A stretch of 64,000 nucleotides of DNA, from positions 1 to 64,000 of the forward strand of contig JAGBFQ010000018.1 of the NCBI GenBank assembly GCA_017936385.1. The letters are read 5' to 3'. The notes below the pieces were generated by a model that was not told the DNA's origin, made no database searches, and saw only the letters and a list, made by a program, of their open reading frames with translations. This document shows positions 42,955 to 52,727 of this stretch, piece after piece. Origin of the DNA: Rikenellaceae bacterium (GTDB lineage Bacteria; Bacteroidota; Bacteroidia; Bacteroidales; Rikenellaceae). The position numbers and the translations under genes are program-made. How positions within the stretch are numbered: the stretch's first letter is position 1; each line of letters begins with the position of its first letter.

Positions 42955-44136
42955 ATGATGAAAATTGTCAAAAATCTTGCGCTGGCAGTTATGGCATTTG
43001 CCGCAGTTGCCTGCAACGATGAAGGCGGTAAAGGTGGCAACAAGAGCCCTTACAGCGCCGACATCACTACTCCTGCTAACTGCTACATCGTAGCTCCCGG
43101 TAGCACCGTACGCTTTGTAGCAAACATCGGTAACACTGCCGAGAAAGCAGTGTTCACCACTGCCGAGCTGACTTGGCAAGATGTTCAAGGTATGGTTACC
43201 AAAGTTGACGCTCAAGCCGACAAAGGTAAAGTTGTTGTAACCTTGGCATCGGGTATTGAGGGTAACGCCCTTGTGTCGGTTAAAGACGCCGAGGGTAAAA
43301 TCGTTTGGAACTACCACTTGTGGGTAACCAACTACCAACCCGAGAAAAACGTAATCAACTACAGCTACTCGCGCACTACCACCGCTGAGGATGGTACCGA
43401 GACTACCGACAACTTTGCGTTTGTTATGATGGACCGTTACATCGGTGCATTGAGCGCAGAGGCAGGTAATGCAAAAGCTCACGGTCTGCACTACAACTGG
43501 GGTCGTCCCGCACCTGTGTTCGCTGCAACCAGCCAACAAGGCGCTCCCCAAGCATACTTCACTATCGCTGGTGACACCGTAGCTAATGCTGTTAAACAAC
43601 CCGTTGAGGTTGAGGATAACATTGCTAACGCAATCGCTAACCCCACCATCCACTACAACAGCGGTTCGGACGGTTACTATGGTTGGATTAGCAACTCGAG
43701 CGCATATATCAAAGCTAACTGCGGCGATATGTGGGGTGGCGTAAGCGCAACTCAAACCAAATACGACCCGTGTCCTGCCGGCTGGCGTGTTGCTCCCTAC
43801 CAAGCATACAAATTCTTGGGTGGCGACAAAGCTGTTGAGGCTGCCGAGGTTACCAAAGTATTTGACGGTGTAGGCGAGGAGAACAAAAATATCGTAGGTT
43901 GGAACTACAACATCAATGGTGCAACCCTGTATATTCCCTCTTGCGGTGAGTTCAATAACAATGGTGGTTATTCCAACGGTGCAGGTACCAACTGGCCTAA
44001 CGGTAAAGCGTGGACCGCAGGTGCCGACTCGGATAACGCTCGTGCTTGGGGTACCAACATTTCGCCCAGTAGCGCAAGCTACGCACAAGGTCTGGCAGTG
44101 AGCTACACTCTGCCCGTACGTTGCATCAAACTCTAA
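42955..44136 (+). CDS. Surface lipoprotein with C-type-lectin-like (paralogous) domain
   Basis: A 393-aa protein with a lipoprotein signal (lipobox AVAC, cysteine near residue 20). After a Gly/Lys linker it has a TPANCYIVAPGSTVRF module (about 35-130), then a C-terminal domain with MDRYIGAL, HYNWGRPAPVF, YDPCPAGWRVAP and LPVRCIKL, the pattern of the Fibrobacter major paralogous or fimbrillin-type domains. It is probably surface exposed. The next gene repeats the same two modules. Start at 42955 or 42958. It begins the five-gene SusCD locus. Confidence 0.75.
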   Translation: MMKIVKNLALAVMAFAAVACNDEGGKGGNKSPYSADITTPANCYIVAPGSTVRFVANIGNTAEKAVFTTAELTWQDVQGMVTKVDAQADKGKVVVTLASGIEGNALVSVKDAEGKIVWNYHLWVTNYQPEKNVINYSYSRTTTAEDGTETTDNFAFVMMDRYIGALSAEAGNAKAHGLHYNWGRPAPVFAATSQQGAPQAYFTIAGDTVANAVKQPVEVEDNIANAIANPTIHYNSGSDGYYGWISNSSAYIKANCGDMWGGVSATQTKYDPCPAGWRVAPYQAYKFLGGDKAVEAAEVTKVFDGVGEENKNIVGWNYNINGATLYIPSCGEFNNNGGYSNGAGTNWPNGKAWTAGADSDNARAWGTNISPSSASYAQGLAVSYTLPVRCIKL

Positions 44137-44157
44137 GAAGTAACTGAAAATAAAATT

Positions 44158-44191
44158 CGTAAGCCTTGACTCAAAGTGGTCAGGGCTTACG
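44158..44191 (+). terminator. Intergenic hairpin in the lipoprotein-SusCD locus
   Basis: CGTAAGCCTTGAC pairs with GTCAGGGCTTACG (one wobble). The T run after it is weak, so it may be a partial terminator or mRNA stabiliser between the two lipoprotein genes. Confidence 0.6.
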
Positions 44192-44232
44192 GTTGTAAAT
44201 AACGAAACCAAATCTCAAATTATTACAACACT

Positions 44233-46083
44233 ATGAACTTCAAAACTTTAAGTAAAAAACTGCTCGCAGCGGCTGTGGTTGTCGCTTGCGGCTTTGGTTT
44301 TGGTGCTTGTACCGAAAATCCCGGCGAGGGAAATGAAGGTGGAGGCACTGTTACTACCGTGAAGGTTGATTTCGGTGCAGAAACTTACGAAATGCTGCCC
44401 GGACAAGTAATCAAACTGCCCTTTACTATTACAGGTATCGGTAATAAAGAGGTTATCGTTGAGGCTCGTACGAACAACGAGGCTTGCGCCGTGAAAGTTG
44501 TTCGTGATGAGTTCTTGGGCGACCACGTGGAGTTTACCGCTCCCAAAATCACCGAGCAAGAACTGTCGGTAATCGTGCTGATTGAGGTTAAAGACACTAA
44601 AGGTAATAAACTCGAAGTAACATCATCTACAGATGGGGGTTATCGTACCACTGTAATCATTGCTAAATCGAATGAGTTGACAGTAGCTTTCCAAAGCGTA
44701 ACCAAATCAATTGCCATCAAAGCCGGTGAGAGCATTTCGCTGCCCGTAGTAGTTAGCGGTATCGGTGCTGCTACCATTGGCGAGCCTACTCTGAGCGTAA
44801 CTGACGGTTGGACTGCCGCTTGGGCTTGGACCAACAAGGAGAAAGGCTTTGGTAATGTAACCCTGACTGCTCCCGCAACTCTGGGCGAGAGCGTAACTTT
44901 GAAGGTGACTATCGGCGATGACTTCAACCGTAGCGCAACTATGGATGCACAAATGAGCATCGTGGCTATTACCACCGTTAAGGATGCTGCAAACTGCCAC
45001 ATCGTTGCTCCCGGTGAGACCTTGACCATCAACGCTGTGAAAGGTAACTCGGCCGAGAAACTGACCTTCAACAACGCTACTCTGGTATGGCAAGAGGTTA
45101 AAGGCTTGGTTAAATCGGTTTCGGCTAACGCCAACGAGGGTGTGATTGTAGTTGAACTCAACGAGGGTGTTAGCTATGGTAACGCTGTTGTTGCTGCCAA
45201 ACAAGACGATGTAATCGTATGGAGCTGGCACGTTTGGGTAACCGACTACGACATCAACGCCGAGGAGAACATTATGAAATACACCTACCAAAAGAAAGAC
45301 ACCACTGGTGCTGTTGTAGAGAGCGAGGACTTCTACTGGATGGACCGCAACGTAGGTGCTTACAATGGTAATATGTGGGATGACGGCGCAATGGGTCTGT
45401 TGTACCAATGGGGACGTAAAGACCCCTTCACCGGTTCGGATGGTGAGGCTTCGTCGAGAGTTCGTGAGAAATATGACATTAATGACAATGTTATCTACGA
45501 TTCGATTCAAGTACGTCCGGTTTATGGTGACCACGTTTCGACCAACCTCGAGCTGGCTATCCAAAACCCCACCGTATTCTACACCTCGCCTTCGTCGGCT
45601 TGGCCCGTTGTAGACTGGTTGACCGATGATACCCAACTCCAAAACCATGACTTGTGGGGTGGTGTTTCGGGTCACAAGAGTGTTTACGACCCCTGCCCCT
45701 ACGGCTGGAAAGTTCCTATCGCAGGTAAGGCTTGGTCGTTCCGTAAACAATACAACAAACCTTCGGGCAAACTGACCGACGACGGTCCTTATGACGAGAC
45801 CTATCCCTGGTACATCTACCACGATATGGAGAAGGCTACCGGCTTCCGTTACAAAGCTCCCGGAACCGACAAAGAGTGGTGGTTCCCCTTCTGCGGAGAG
45901 CGTGGTCCCAACGACGGTAAGTTCACCGGTTCGGATGGTAGCGGTATGTTCTGGGCTGCCAATGCAAACGCAACCACTGCTTTTGCCGAGGTATTTGCTT
46001 GGGGTAACCCTGCAAGTGAGTCGGGTCTGAACCGTACTTACGGTGCTTCGATTCGTTGTATCAAAGACGCTGATGTGGAGTAA
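44233..46083 (+). CDS. Larger surface lipoprotein, paralogue of the preceding gene
   Basis: A 616-aa lipoprotein (lipobox near FGFGACTEN). The N-terminal ~230 residues hold two beta-sandwich-like repeats (for example GQVIKLPFTITGIGNKEVIVE and GESISLPVVVSGIGAATIGEP). From about residue 240 it has the same modules as the upstream protein: DAANCHIVAPGETLTI, WHVWVTDYDIN, YWMDRNVGAYNG, YDPCPYGWKVP and ASIRCIKD. The shared modules point to tandem duplication. Likely role: surface binding or adhesion, inferred from the SusCD neighbours. Confidence 0.75.
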   Translation: MNFKTLSKKLLAAAVVVACGFGFGACTENPGEGNEGGGTVTTVKVDFGAETYEMLPGQVIKLPFTITGIGNKEVIVEARTNNEACAVKVVRDEFLGDHVEFTAPKITEQELSVIVLIEVKDTKGNKLEVTSSTDGGYRTTVIIAKSNELTVAFQSVTKSIAIKAGESISLPVVVSGIGAATIGEPTLSVTDGWTAAWAWTNKEKGFGNVTLTAPATLGESVTLKVTIGDDFNRSATMDAQMSIVAITTVKDAANCHIVAPGETLTINAVKGNSAEKLTFNNATLVWQEVKGLVKSVSANANEGVIVVELNEGVSYGNAVVAAKQDDVIVWSWHVWVTDYDINAEENIMKYTYQKKDTTGAVVESEDFYWMDRNVGAYNGNMWDDGAMGLLYQWGRKDPFTGSDGEASSRVREKYDINDNVIYDSIQVRPVYGDHVSTNLELAIQNPTVFYTSPSSAWPVVDWLTDDTQLQNHDLWGGVSGHKSVYDPCPYGWKVPIAGKAWSFRKQYNKPSGKLTDDGPYDETYPWYIYHDMEKATGFRYKAPGTDKEWWFPFCGERGPNDGKFTGSDGSGMFWAANANATTAFAEVFAWGNPASESGLNRTYGASIRCIKDADVE

Positions 46084-46122
46084 GGCCTAACTTACTGTAA
46101 GGTAAATAGTTAATCAACCGGT

Positions 46123-46148
46123 GGTTGCTCGAACTTGTTCGGGCAACC
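46123..46148 (+). terminator. Hairpin before susC
   Basis: GGTTGCTCGAAC pairs with GTTCGGGCAACC (12 bp with one wobble, tight loop). No T run follows, so it is more likely an mRNA processing or stability element that sets relative expression of susC. Confidence 0.6.
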
Positions 46149-46159
46149 CCTGTTGTATA

Positions 46160-49100
46160 ATGAAAATAACCACTATGTTACTTAAATTCATCAGGAAAAT
46201 AGCGATTGCAACCTCGATTATGGTGCTCTCGGTGGCAAGCCTCGCGGCTCAAAACCGAACCATTCGCGGTATCGTGACCGACGCGGCTAATGGCTCTCCG
46301 CTTACGGGTGCCATGGTCAAGGTCGAAGGCGGTAGCGCCGTTATCACGGGATTGCAAGGCGAGTACTCCATAAAGGCCGCAAAGGGTCAGGTGATGGAGT
46401 TCTCGTTTCTGGGTATGCAGACCCAGCGCATCACCGTGGCCGATAGTGACCAGATAGATGTCAAGATGGCTACTGACGACACGGTGTTGGATGATGTGAT
46501 TGTCGTGGCATACGGAACCACCAAGAAGGAGTCGTTCACCGGTTCGGCCGAGGTGGTGTCGGGCGAGAAACTCAAAAACCGCTCGGTGACCGATGTTACG
46601 AAAGCTCTCGATGGACAGGTTGCAGGTGTGATGACTACCTCGGGTGGTGGACAGCCAGGTAGCGGTGCCGATATCCGTATTCGCGGTTTCGGCTCAATCA
46701 ACGCTTCGAATGCTCCGTTGCTGGTGGTGGACGGTGTGCCTTTTGATGGCGACCTGAACTCGATTAACAGCAACGATATAGCTTCGATGTCGGTGCTCAA
46801 GGACGCTTCGGCCGGTGCGTTGTATGGTGCCCGTGGTGCAAACGGCGTGGTGCTGATTACAACCAAACGAGGTAAGTCGGGCGAGGAGAAGGTGAATGTT
46901 CAACTCTCGGCCAAGGTGGGTGTGAGCGACCGAGCAATCCCCATGTATAGTACCATGAGCGCGGGCGAGTATATGGAGCAGATGTATAAAGCGGCCTACA
47001 ACGATTTGGTCTACACCGAGGGTTATCTGCCTTCGAAGGCCAAGGAGGAGGTTGTTAATCTTCTTGCAAGCCAGATTTTGGGTGCTAATAATATCTATAA
47101 CATCTACGACAAACCGCTGGACCAACTCTTCGACGAGAATGGCCGAATCGTGGCCGGAGCCCGACAGAAGTATTCGACCGATTGGTTGGGTGAGGTACAG
47201 GCCAAAGCTCCGTTGCGCCAAGAGTACCAACTCTCGGTGAATGGCGCAAGTGCCAAGAGTAAGTACACCACGTCGTTCAGCTACTTGGATGAGGAGGGTA
47301 CACTTAAGACCACGGGTTTCGAACGTTTCACGGGCCGTGTAGGATTGGATGTCACTCCCAAGAAGTGGCTCGACATGGGATTGAATCTTAACTATGCTCA
47401 CTCGAATAGCGACTTTTTGGGTGCCTCCGGAACTGAGTCCTCCAACGTGTGGTACTCGGCTATGATGATGGCTCCGATTTACCCGATTTACAAAGTGGAC
47501 GAGAAGGGTGAGTATGTGCTCGAAAACGGCAAGAAGGTGTTTGACTATGGTCAGTCGCGTCCCGCAGGTGCGCAGAATAACCGAAACTCGGTGGCTACGC
47601 TCTTCGATGACGACTACTACACCTACTCGGACAACCTCAGCGGACGTGCCTACATGGGCGTGAATTGGAAGGGACTCAAGTTGTCGACCAACTTCGGTCT
47701 GGACAACGTGAACACCGACATGACAACACGTTTCAACCGTCTTAACGGTAATGCGGCAGGTTCGGGCCGTCTGAACAAAACCCACGAAAGGGTGATGAGC
47801 TACACCTGGAACCAGCTGCTGACCTATCAGACTAAGGTGCGCAAACACTCGATTGATGCAATGCTCGGTCACGAGTTCTATCACTACAAGTACACCTTCC
47901 GTACGGGCGAAAAGACAGGTTTTCCGTTCGATGAGTTTGACGACTTGGCTATGGGTGCTACCATTGCAGATGCAAACTCGGGAACCGACCTGTATGCCAT
48001 TAACTCGTATATGAGCCGACTGAATTATAGTTATGACGACCGTTACTACTTCTCGGCAAGCTACCGTATGGACGCTTCGTCGAGGTTCAAGAAGGAGAAT
48101 CGTTGGGGTAGCTTCTGGTCGGTTGGTGCGTCGTGGCGTCTGTCGCACGAGGCGTGGCTCAAAAACGTGGAGTGGATTAACAACATTACACTGAAGGCCA
48201 GCTACGGTGTGCAGGGTAACGACAATCTCGGTTCGCTCTACGCATGGCAGTCGCTCTACGATATGAACTACTCGAATGCCAACGCTTCGGGAGCTATTAT
48301 CGGTTCGGTCGAAACACCGGATGTAACTTGGGAGAAGAACGGCAACTTGAATGTTGGTCTGGAGTTCCGTCTGTTCGGACGATTGAGCGGTACTGTGGAG
48401 TGGTACACTCGAACCACTTCGGACCTGCTGTTGGAACACCCGATGGCAATTTCGCTCGGTTTCCCAGGCTACTATGCCAACGTGGGTAGTTTGTTCAACC
48501 GCGGTTGGGATATTACCATTGGCGGCGACGTGATTTCGACCAAGGATTGGAGATGGAACATTACGCTGATGGCTTCGACCCTTACCAACCGTGTAAAACA
48601 ACTTACGGGTGACGGCGAGGACATCGTTAGTGGAAACTACCTGATTCGAGAGGGCGAGGAGCTAAACACCTTCTACCTTTCGAAGAGTGCGGGTATTGAC
48701 CCCGCCACGGGTAACCAACTCTACTTTGCCTACAAGAAGGACGAAAACGGCAACAGAATCCCCGGGACGGACTACGTAACCAACGACGCTACGGTGGCTA
48801 CGGGTTGCAAGTACCTGATGGGAAGCCGTATTCCGGATGTGTATGGTTCGATTTCGACCTCGTTGTCGTTCCGCGACTTCGACCTGTCGGTGCTGATGAC
48901 CTACTCATTGGGTGGCAAAATCTATGACGGTGTCTATCGCTCGCTCATGGAGCCCTCGTTCGTGGGACAAACCTATCACCGAAACGCAATGCGTGGCTGG
49001 ACAACTCAAGGACAACTGACCGATGTGCCGAAGGTTACCACAACCCTCACTACGTTGGCGAGCGACCGTTTCCTGGTTGATGCCTCGTACTTCGCAATCA

Positions 49101-49306
49101 AGAACATCTCGCTGGGCTACAATCTGCCGAGCAAACTGCTCTCGAAGGCAAGTATCGACGGACTGAGAATCTATCTGTCGGCTGACAGTCCTTGGATTTT
49201 CACCCACCTGCAAGGTATGAACCCGCAGGCAAGTTTCACCGGTTCGACGTCATACACCTATACGCCTAACCGAACATTCATTTTGGGTGTTGACTTAAAA
49301 TTCTAA
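46160..49306 (+). CDS. SusC/RagA-family TonB-dependent receptor
   Basis: Outer-membrane transporter for large nutrients, driven by TonB-ExbBD. The 1048-aa protein has a signal peptide (ending SLAAQ), an N-terminal carboxypeptidase-like domain (TIRGIVTDAANGSPLTGAMVKVEGG), the TonB-box-like VVAYGTTKKESFTGSAE, a plug domain with RIRGFGSINASNAPLLVVDG, and a 22-strand barrel ending in F (VDLKF). The start at 46160 (MKITTMLLKF) is preferred; ATG 46175 is possible. It pairs with the SusD gene 5 bases downstream. Confidence 0.94.
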   Translation: MKITTMLLKFIRKIAIATSIMVLSVASLAAQNRTIRGIVTDAANGSPLTGAMVKVEGGSAVITGLQGEYSIKAAKGQVMEFSFLGMQTQRITVADSDQIDVKMATDDTVLDDVIVVAYGTTKKESFTGSAEVVSGEKLKNRSVTDVTKALDGQVAGVMTTSGGGQPGSGADIRIRGFGSINASNAPLLVVDGVPFDGDLNSINSNDIASMSVLKDASAGALYGARGANGVVLITTKRGKSGEEKVNVQLSAKVGVSDRAIPMYSTMSAGEYMEQMYKAAYNDLVYTEGYLPSKAKEEVVNLLASQILGANNIYNIYDKPLDQLFDENGRIVAGARQKYSTDWLGEVQAKAPLRQEYQLSVNGASAKSKYTTSFSYLDEEGTLKTTGFERFTGRVGLDVTPKKWLDMGLNLNYAHSNSDFLGASGTESSNVWYSAMMMAPIYPIYKVDEKGEYVLENGKKVFDYGQSRPAGAQNNRNSVATLFDDDYYTYSDNLSGRAYMGVNWKGLKLSTNFGLDNVNTDMTTRFNRLNGNAAGSGRLNKTHERVMSYTWNQLLTYQTKVRKHSIDAMLGHEFYHYKYTFRTGEKTGFPFDEFDDLAMGATIADANSGTDLYAINSYMSRLNYSYDDRYYFSASYRMDASSRFKKENRWGSFWSVGASWRLSHEAWLKNVEWINNITLKASYGVQGNDNLGSLYAWQSLYDMNYSNANASGAIIGSVETPDVTWEKNGNLNVGLEFRLFGRLSGTVEWYTRTTSDLLLEHPMAISLGFPGYYANVGSLFNRGWDITIGGDVISTKDWRWNITLMASTLTNRVKQLTGDGEDIVSGNYLIREGEELNTFYLSKSAGIDPATGNQLYFAYKKDENGNRIPGTDYVTNDATVATGCKYLMGSRIPDVYGSISTSLSFRDFDLSVLMTYSLGGKIYDGVYRSLMEPSFVGQTYHRNAMRGWTTQGQLTDVPKVTTTLTTLASDRFLVDASYFAIKNISLGYNLPSKLLSKASIDGLRIYLSADSPWIFTHLQGMNPQASFTGSTSYTYTPNRTFILGVDLKF

Positions 49307-49311
49307 GTGCC

Positions 49312-50952
49312 ATGAAGAGATTTATATATACAATACTTCTTGCAATGGGTCTTACGATGACCTCGGGATGCGCCGATATGATGGAAACCATGCCCTCGGG
49401 TGAGGTCGACAAACAGCAAATTCTGAGCGACGCAAATTCGATTCGCGTGGCAATGAATGGCGTCTATTCGACCATGTATAATCGTATCAACTTCGTTACG
49501 GCCAACGCCCACCAATGTTTCGGTAATGCGGCTATTACGCTCAATGCCGAGGTTATGGGTGACGACATGGTGCACACGGCCGAAGGTGCGGGATGGTTCT
49601 GGAAGGCCTATTGTTATGAGCAACGCGAACGATTCACGCAGACCATTCAGCAGTGCTACTTCACGTGGAAATACTTCTACGAAATCATCGGAAACGTCAA
49701 CTACATCCTCTCGGCCGAGAAAACAGCCAAAGGTGATGAGAACGAACTCAAAGACCTGATGGCTCAAGCGTATGCTGCCCGAGCCTATGCCTACTTTATG
49801 TTGATACAGTCGTTCCAACAGACCTACAAGGGTCATGAGCAACTGCCCGGAGTGCCCATCTACACCCAACCTACAACCAGCTTTTCGAAAGGTAAAGGAC
49901 GTGGTACGGTGCAGGATGTGTACGACCAAATCAATAAGGACTTGGGAGAGGCTATCCGCTTGTTCGAGGAGTCTGATATTAAGCAGGCACACATCTCGAA
50001 TTTGGATATCTATGCCACAAAGTTGCTCCAGGCTCGTGTAGCTTTGGTGCAAAACGATTGGGAGAAGGCTGCCAAGTCGGCTGAAGATGCTATGAAAAAG
50101 CCCGGTTGTACGCTGCTCTCGATGAGCGATGCGGTTGTGACGAAGGGTACCTACGAAAACGACACCAAAGCGTGGACTACGGGTAAGACTCCGTTCAATT
50201 CGGTGGCTTCGAGTTCGGTTATTTGGGGTGCCGAGGTGCTTTCGGAGCAATGTAACGTCTTTGCATCGTTCTACTCGATGATGGACGCCTGCACGAGCGT
50301 TTACTACGCTGCCGAGTCGCCCAAGTGTATCAGCAACTGGCTGTATAGCCAAATCCCCGACACGGACGTGCGTAAAGGGTGGTGGAATGGAGATATCGGT
50401 ATTACGGCCGATGATTGGACCTATGGTGCAAACATCAACTACAACCAACACAAGTTCCAATGGAAGGACCAGGCAGCTCACACGGGTGATATTATCTTCA
50501 TGCGTGCCGAGGAGGCTTGTCTGATTCGTGCCGAGGCTTTGTGCCGTATGGAGGATTATACTGAGGCTCGTGCCGAACTGTTGCGTTTGGGCGAAAGACG
50601 CGACACGTTGTACAGCAAACGAATCGAGAAACTGACGGGTAACACGCAGACCTTCGGAACGGTAGGTACGGTTACCACGTTGCTCGACGAGATTCTGTTA
50701 CAACGACGCATTGAGTTGTGGGGTGAGGCAGGCCGTCTGTTCGACATCTTGCGTCTGGGCATGCCCTGGACTCGTTCGTGGGAGCTGGAGGATGGTACTC
50801 CGAGCAATCACTCGAACGTGTTGAGCAAGTATTCGGAGTATGCTGCTTTCCCGTCGGACTACATCGAGTGTATTCTGATGATTCCCCAAAAGGAAATCGA
50901 CAACAACCCCGAAATCGGACCGGAGGACCAAAACCCCTACATCCAAAAATAG
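49312..50952 (+). CDS. SusD/RagB-family nutrient-binding lipoprotein
   Basis: Surface lipoprotein that lids the SusC channel and binds the ligand. The 546-aa protein has a lipobox (TSGCAD, cysteine near residue 20), TPR-like helices in the middle and a typical RADEIYLIRAEA-type segment, here FMRAEEACLIRAEALCRM, then a C-terminal RRIELWGEAGRLFDILR segment. No polysaccharide-degrading enzyme lies next to it, so the ligand is unknown. Confidence 0.93.
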   Translation: MKRFIYTILLAMGLTMTSGCADMMETMPSGEVDKQQILSDANSIRVAMNGVYSTMYNRINFVTANAHQCFGNAAITLNAEVMGDDMVHTAEGAGWFWKAYCYEQRERFTQTIQQCYFTWKYFYEIIGNVNYILSAEKTAKGDENELKDLMAQAYAARAYAYFMLIQSFQQTYKGHEQLPGVPIYTQPTTSFSKGKGRGTVQDVYDQINKDLGEAIRLFEESDIKQAHISNLDIYATKLLQARVALVQNDWEKAAKSAEDAMKKPGCTLLSMSDAVVTKGTYENDTKAWTTGKTPFNSVASSSVIWGAEVLSEQCNVFASFYSMMDACTSVYYAAESPKCISNWLYSQIPDTDVRKGWWNGDIGITADDWTYGANINYNQHKFQWKDQAAHTGDIIFMRAEEACLIRAEALCRMEDYTEARAELLRLGERRDTLYSKRIEKLTGNTQTFGTVGTVTTLLDEILLQRRIELWGEAGRLFDILRLGMPWTRSWELEDGTPSNHSNVLSKYSEYAAFPSDYIECILMIPQKEIDNNPEIGPEDQNPYIQK

Positions 50953-50965
50953 TGTGTCGAATAAC

Positions 50966-51964
50966 ATGGAGATTAGAAAGATGAAAAGAGTATTATTCGT
51001 TCTTGCGGCGGTGGCGACGCTGTTCACTGCCTGCAATCAGGATGTTCTCGGAACACTCTATGATGAGTCGTTTGGTGCGGAGAATGGAGCCGAACTCGGT
51101 AGCTTTACGTTTGCCGCCTCGGTGCTCAACCTCGAAACCGGCTCGGAGGACCAAAATATGGTGCTGATACCCATCTATCGTGGTAACCTGAACCAAAATG
51201 TTGTCAATCTGAAGTTCGAAATCGAGGCCTACGTTCCGAAGGATACCATTATCGACAATTCGCTGCAAACCGTGCAGGTGAAGCAGTGGGTGGCTAAGGA
51301 CCCCGAGGGTTTGTTCTCGTTGGCAACCGAGCGCGTGGTGTTCCAAGATGGTCAATACATGGCCTACGCTCGTGTCAGCTACACGGATATCAACTCGCTC
51401 AGCCTGATTAACGATTATCGTATCCGTCTGAGTCTGCTTGGTGGTGTCAGTCCGTCCAATAAGTCGCAAACCGTGGTGTCGCTCAAACGTCGTCTGACCT
51501 TTGAGTACCTCGGAGAGTGTACTTATATCGACAGCTGTCTGTTTGCAGAGGCCTATAAGGCTGATGTATACCGTGCCAAGGAGGCCGAGGTGTATCGCAT
51601 TATGGACCCCTATTCCGAGGGTCTGTTGGCCGAGGAGTATGCGGCCGAGGGTATGGCCGGTAAGCCTGCAAGCTTTGTGCAAATCACCGTTCTGGAGGAT
51701 AATTCGCTCAAGTTTGACCCTATCTGTACGGGTATGTTGATTCCCGACCCGACGGGCGCGGATAAGATGCACATGACGTATGCTTATCACGCCAAGGAGT
51801 ATGGTGGAAACAGCGACTTCTCGATGTACGAGGATTCGAACCGCAAGGTAGGCGACAAACGTTTGGAGTTGATTCCGATTTACTGTCTGCCCACGTTCCA
51901 CTTCGGTCACTTGAATGGTGGCGGATATGATGGAGCCTTCCCGTTGACTATTATTCTTCCCTAA
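50966..51964 (+). CDS. Surface lipoprotein following SusD
   Basis: A 332-aa lipoprotein (lipobox LFTACNQD). Beta-rich; the first ~150 residues resemble an Ig-like domain (ELGSFTFAASVLNLETGSEDQNMVLIPIYRG). Its position after SusD is that of SusE/SusF-type binding proteins, but I see no firm family match. Start at 50966 or 50981; a GTG at 50954 also keeps the frame. It ends 18 bases before the second 120-bp hairpin repeat. Confidence 0.7.
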   Translation: MEIRKMKRVLFVLAAVATLFTACNQDVLGTLYDESFGAENGAELGSFTFAASVLNLETGSEDQNMVLIPIYRGNLNQNVVNLKFEIEAYVPKDTIIDNSLQTVQVKQWVAKDPEGLFSLATERVVFQDGQYMAYARVSYTDINSLSLINDYRIRLSLLGGVSPSNKSQTVVSLKRRLTFEYLGECTYIDSCLFAEAYKADVYRAKEAEVYRIMDPYSEGLLAEEYAAEGMAGKPASFVQITVLEDNSLKFDPICTGMLIPDPTGADKMHMTYAYHAKEYGGNSDFSMYEDSNRKVGDKRLELIPIYCLPTFHFGHLNGGGYDGAFPLTIILP

Positions 51965-51981
51965 GAATATTAATTCTCAAT

Positions 51982-52101
51982 GAAGTTGTCTAACAAGGTG
52001 ATTTCGGCGTTACGCTTGTCAGTGAAATCCTCACATACGTCAAGTATGCTGCGGTTTCACAGCCTTCGCAAGCCTTGAAATCCCTCTTGTTAGACAACTT
52101 C
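51982..52101. repeat. 120-bp hairpin repeat, copy 2
   Basis: Same element as at 42316-42435 with two differences, and here the outer arms GAAGTTGTCTAACAAG and CTTGTTAGACAACTTC pair perfectly. With copy 1 it brackets the five-gene SusCD locus. It precedes a separate terminator. Confidence 0.92.
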
Positions 52102-52108
52102 CGAAATA

Positions 52109-52149
52109 AAAGAGCGTGTCCAAAAACTTGTTGGACACGCTCTTTTTTT
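52109..52149. terminator. Bidirectional terminator
   Basis: AGAGCGTGTCCAA pairs with TTGGACACGCTCT; T run on the plus strand and A run before it on the other side. It serves the SusCD locus and the convergent PAP2 gene. Confidence 0.85.
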
Positions 52150-52154
52150 GCTTA

Positions 52155-52724
52155 CTACTTTTGTAATCGATTCGCCACACGACGCCACACCACAACGGCA
52201 ATCCATCCGAGCAACGCACCGAGGCAGATGCCGCACAAAATATCCATCGGAAAGTGTGCCCCAAGATAGATGCGCGAGTAGCACACCAAGGCTACCCATA
52301 CACAACTAAGTGTTGTCCACCACCAGCGGCGGAGCAATATACTGCCGAACACAGCCACCGAGGTTACCGTTGCAGCATGAGCCGACACCGTGCCATACAA
52401 TCCGCCGCGATAGCCGCGTACGGTATGTACCAAGCCCTCCAATTCAGGGGTGTGCGTAGGTCGGAACTTGGGCAGGTTGGTCTTAAAAAGGTTGCAAATC
52501 TGGTCGGCCAGCACTACTGCAAGTACCACCATCACCACCGCGGCCAGCGTCTGTCGCCATCCGTAGCGTCGCCACAACAACCAAATAAAAAGCAGGTAGA
52601 GTGGAGCCCAAATCAACTTATCCGAGGCCCACCACATAAGGGTGTCCAATAGCTCGCCGCCATCGAAGTTGAGGGCAAGCAGAGCTTGTTGGTCGAGTCG
52701 CAGTATGGGCGAAAGAGTTTCCAT
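52155..52724 (-). CDS. PAP2-family membrane phosphatase
   Basis: Type 2 phosphatidic acid phosphatase, possibly acting on undecaprenyl diphosphate or a lipid A phosphate. The 189-aa protein has about five membrane segments and all three PAP2 motifs: KTNLPKFRP, a variant motif 2 TVSAHAA (usually PSGH, the His retained), and SRIYLGAHFPMD with catalytic His and Asp. It ends 3 bases from the next gene upstream (52728), so the two are cotranscribed. Confidence 0.9.
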   Translation of the reverse strand: METLSPILRLDQQALLALNFDGGELLDTLMWWASDKLIWAPLYLLFIWLLWRRYGWRQTLAAVVMVVLAVVLADQICNLFKTNLPKFRPTHTPELEGLVHTVRGYRGGLYGTVSAHAATVTSVAVFGSILLRRWWWTTLSCVWVALVCYSRIYLGAHFPMDILCGICLGALLGWIAVVVWRRVANRLQK

Positions 52725-52727
52725 GGT

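Noticed and set aside
46694-48601. A 635-codon minus-strand open frame inside susC
   Set aside because: Antisense shadow; the plus-strand frame encodes an intact TonB-dependent receptor.
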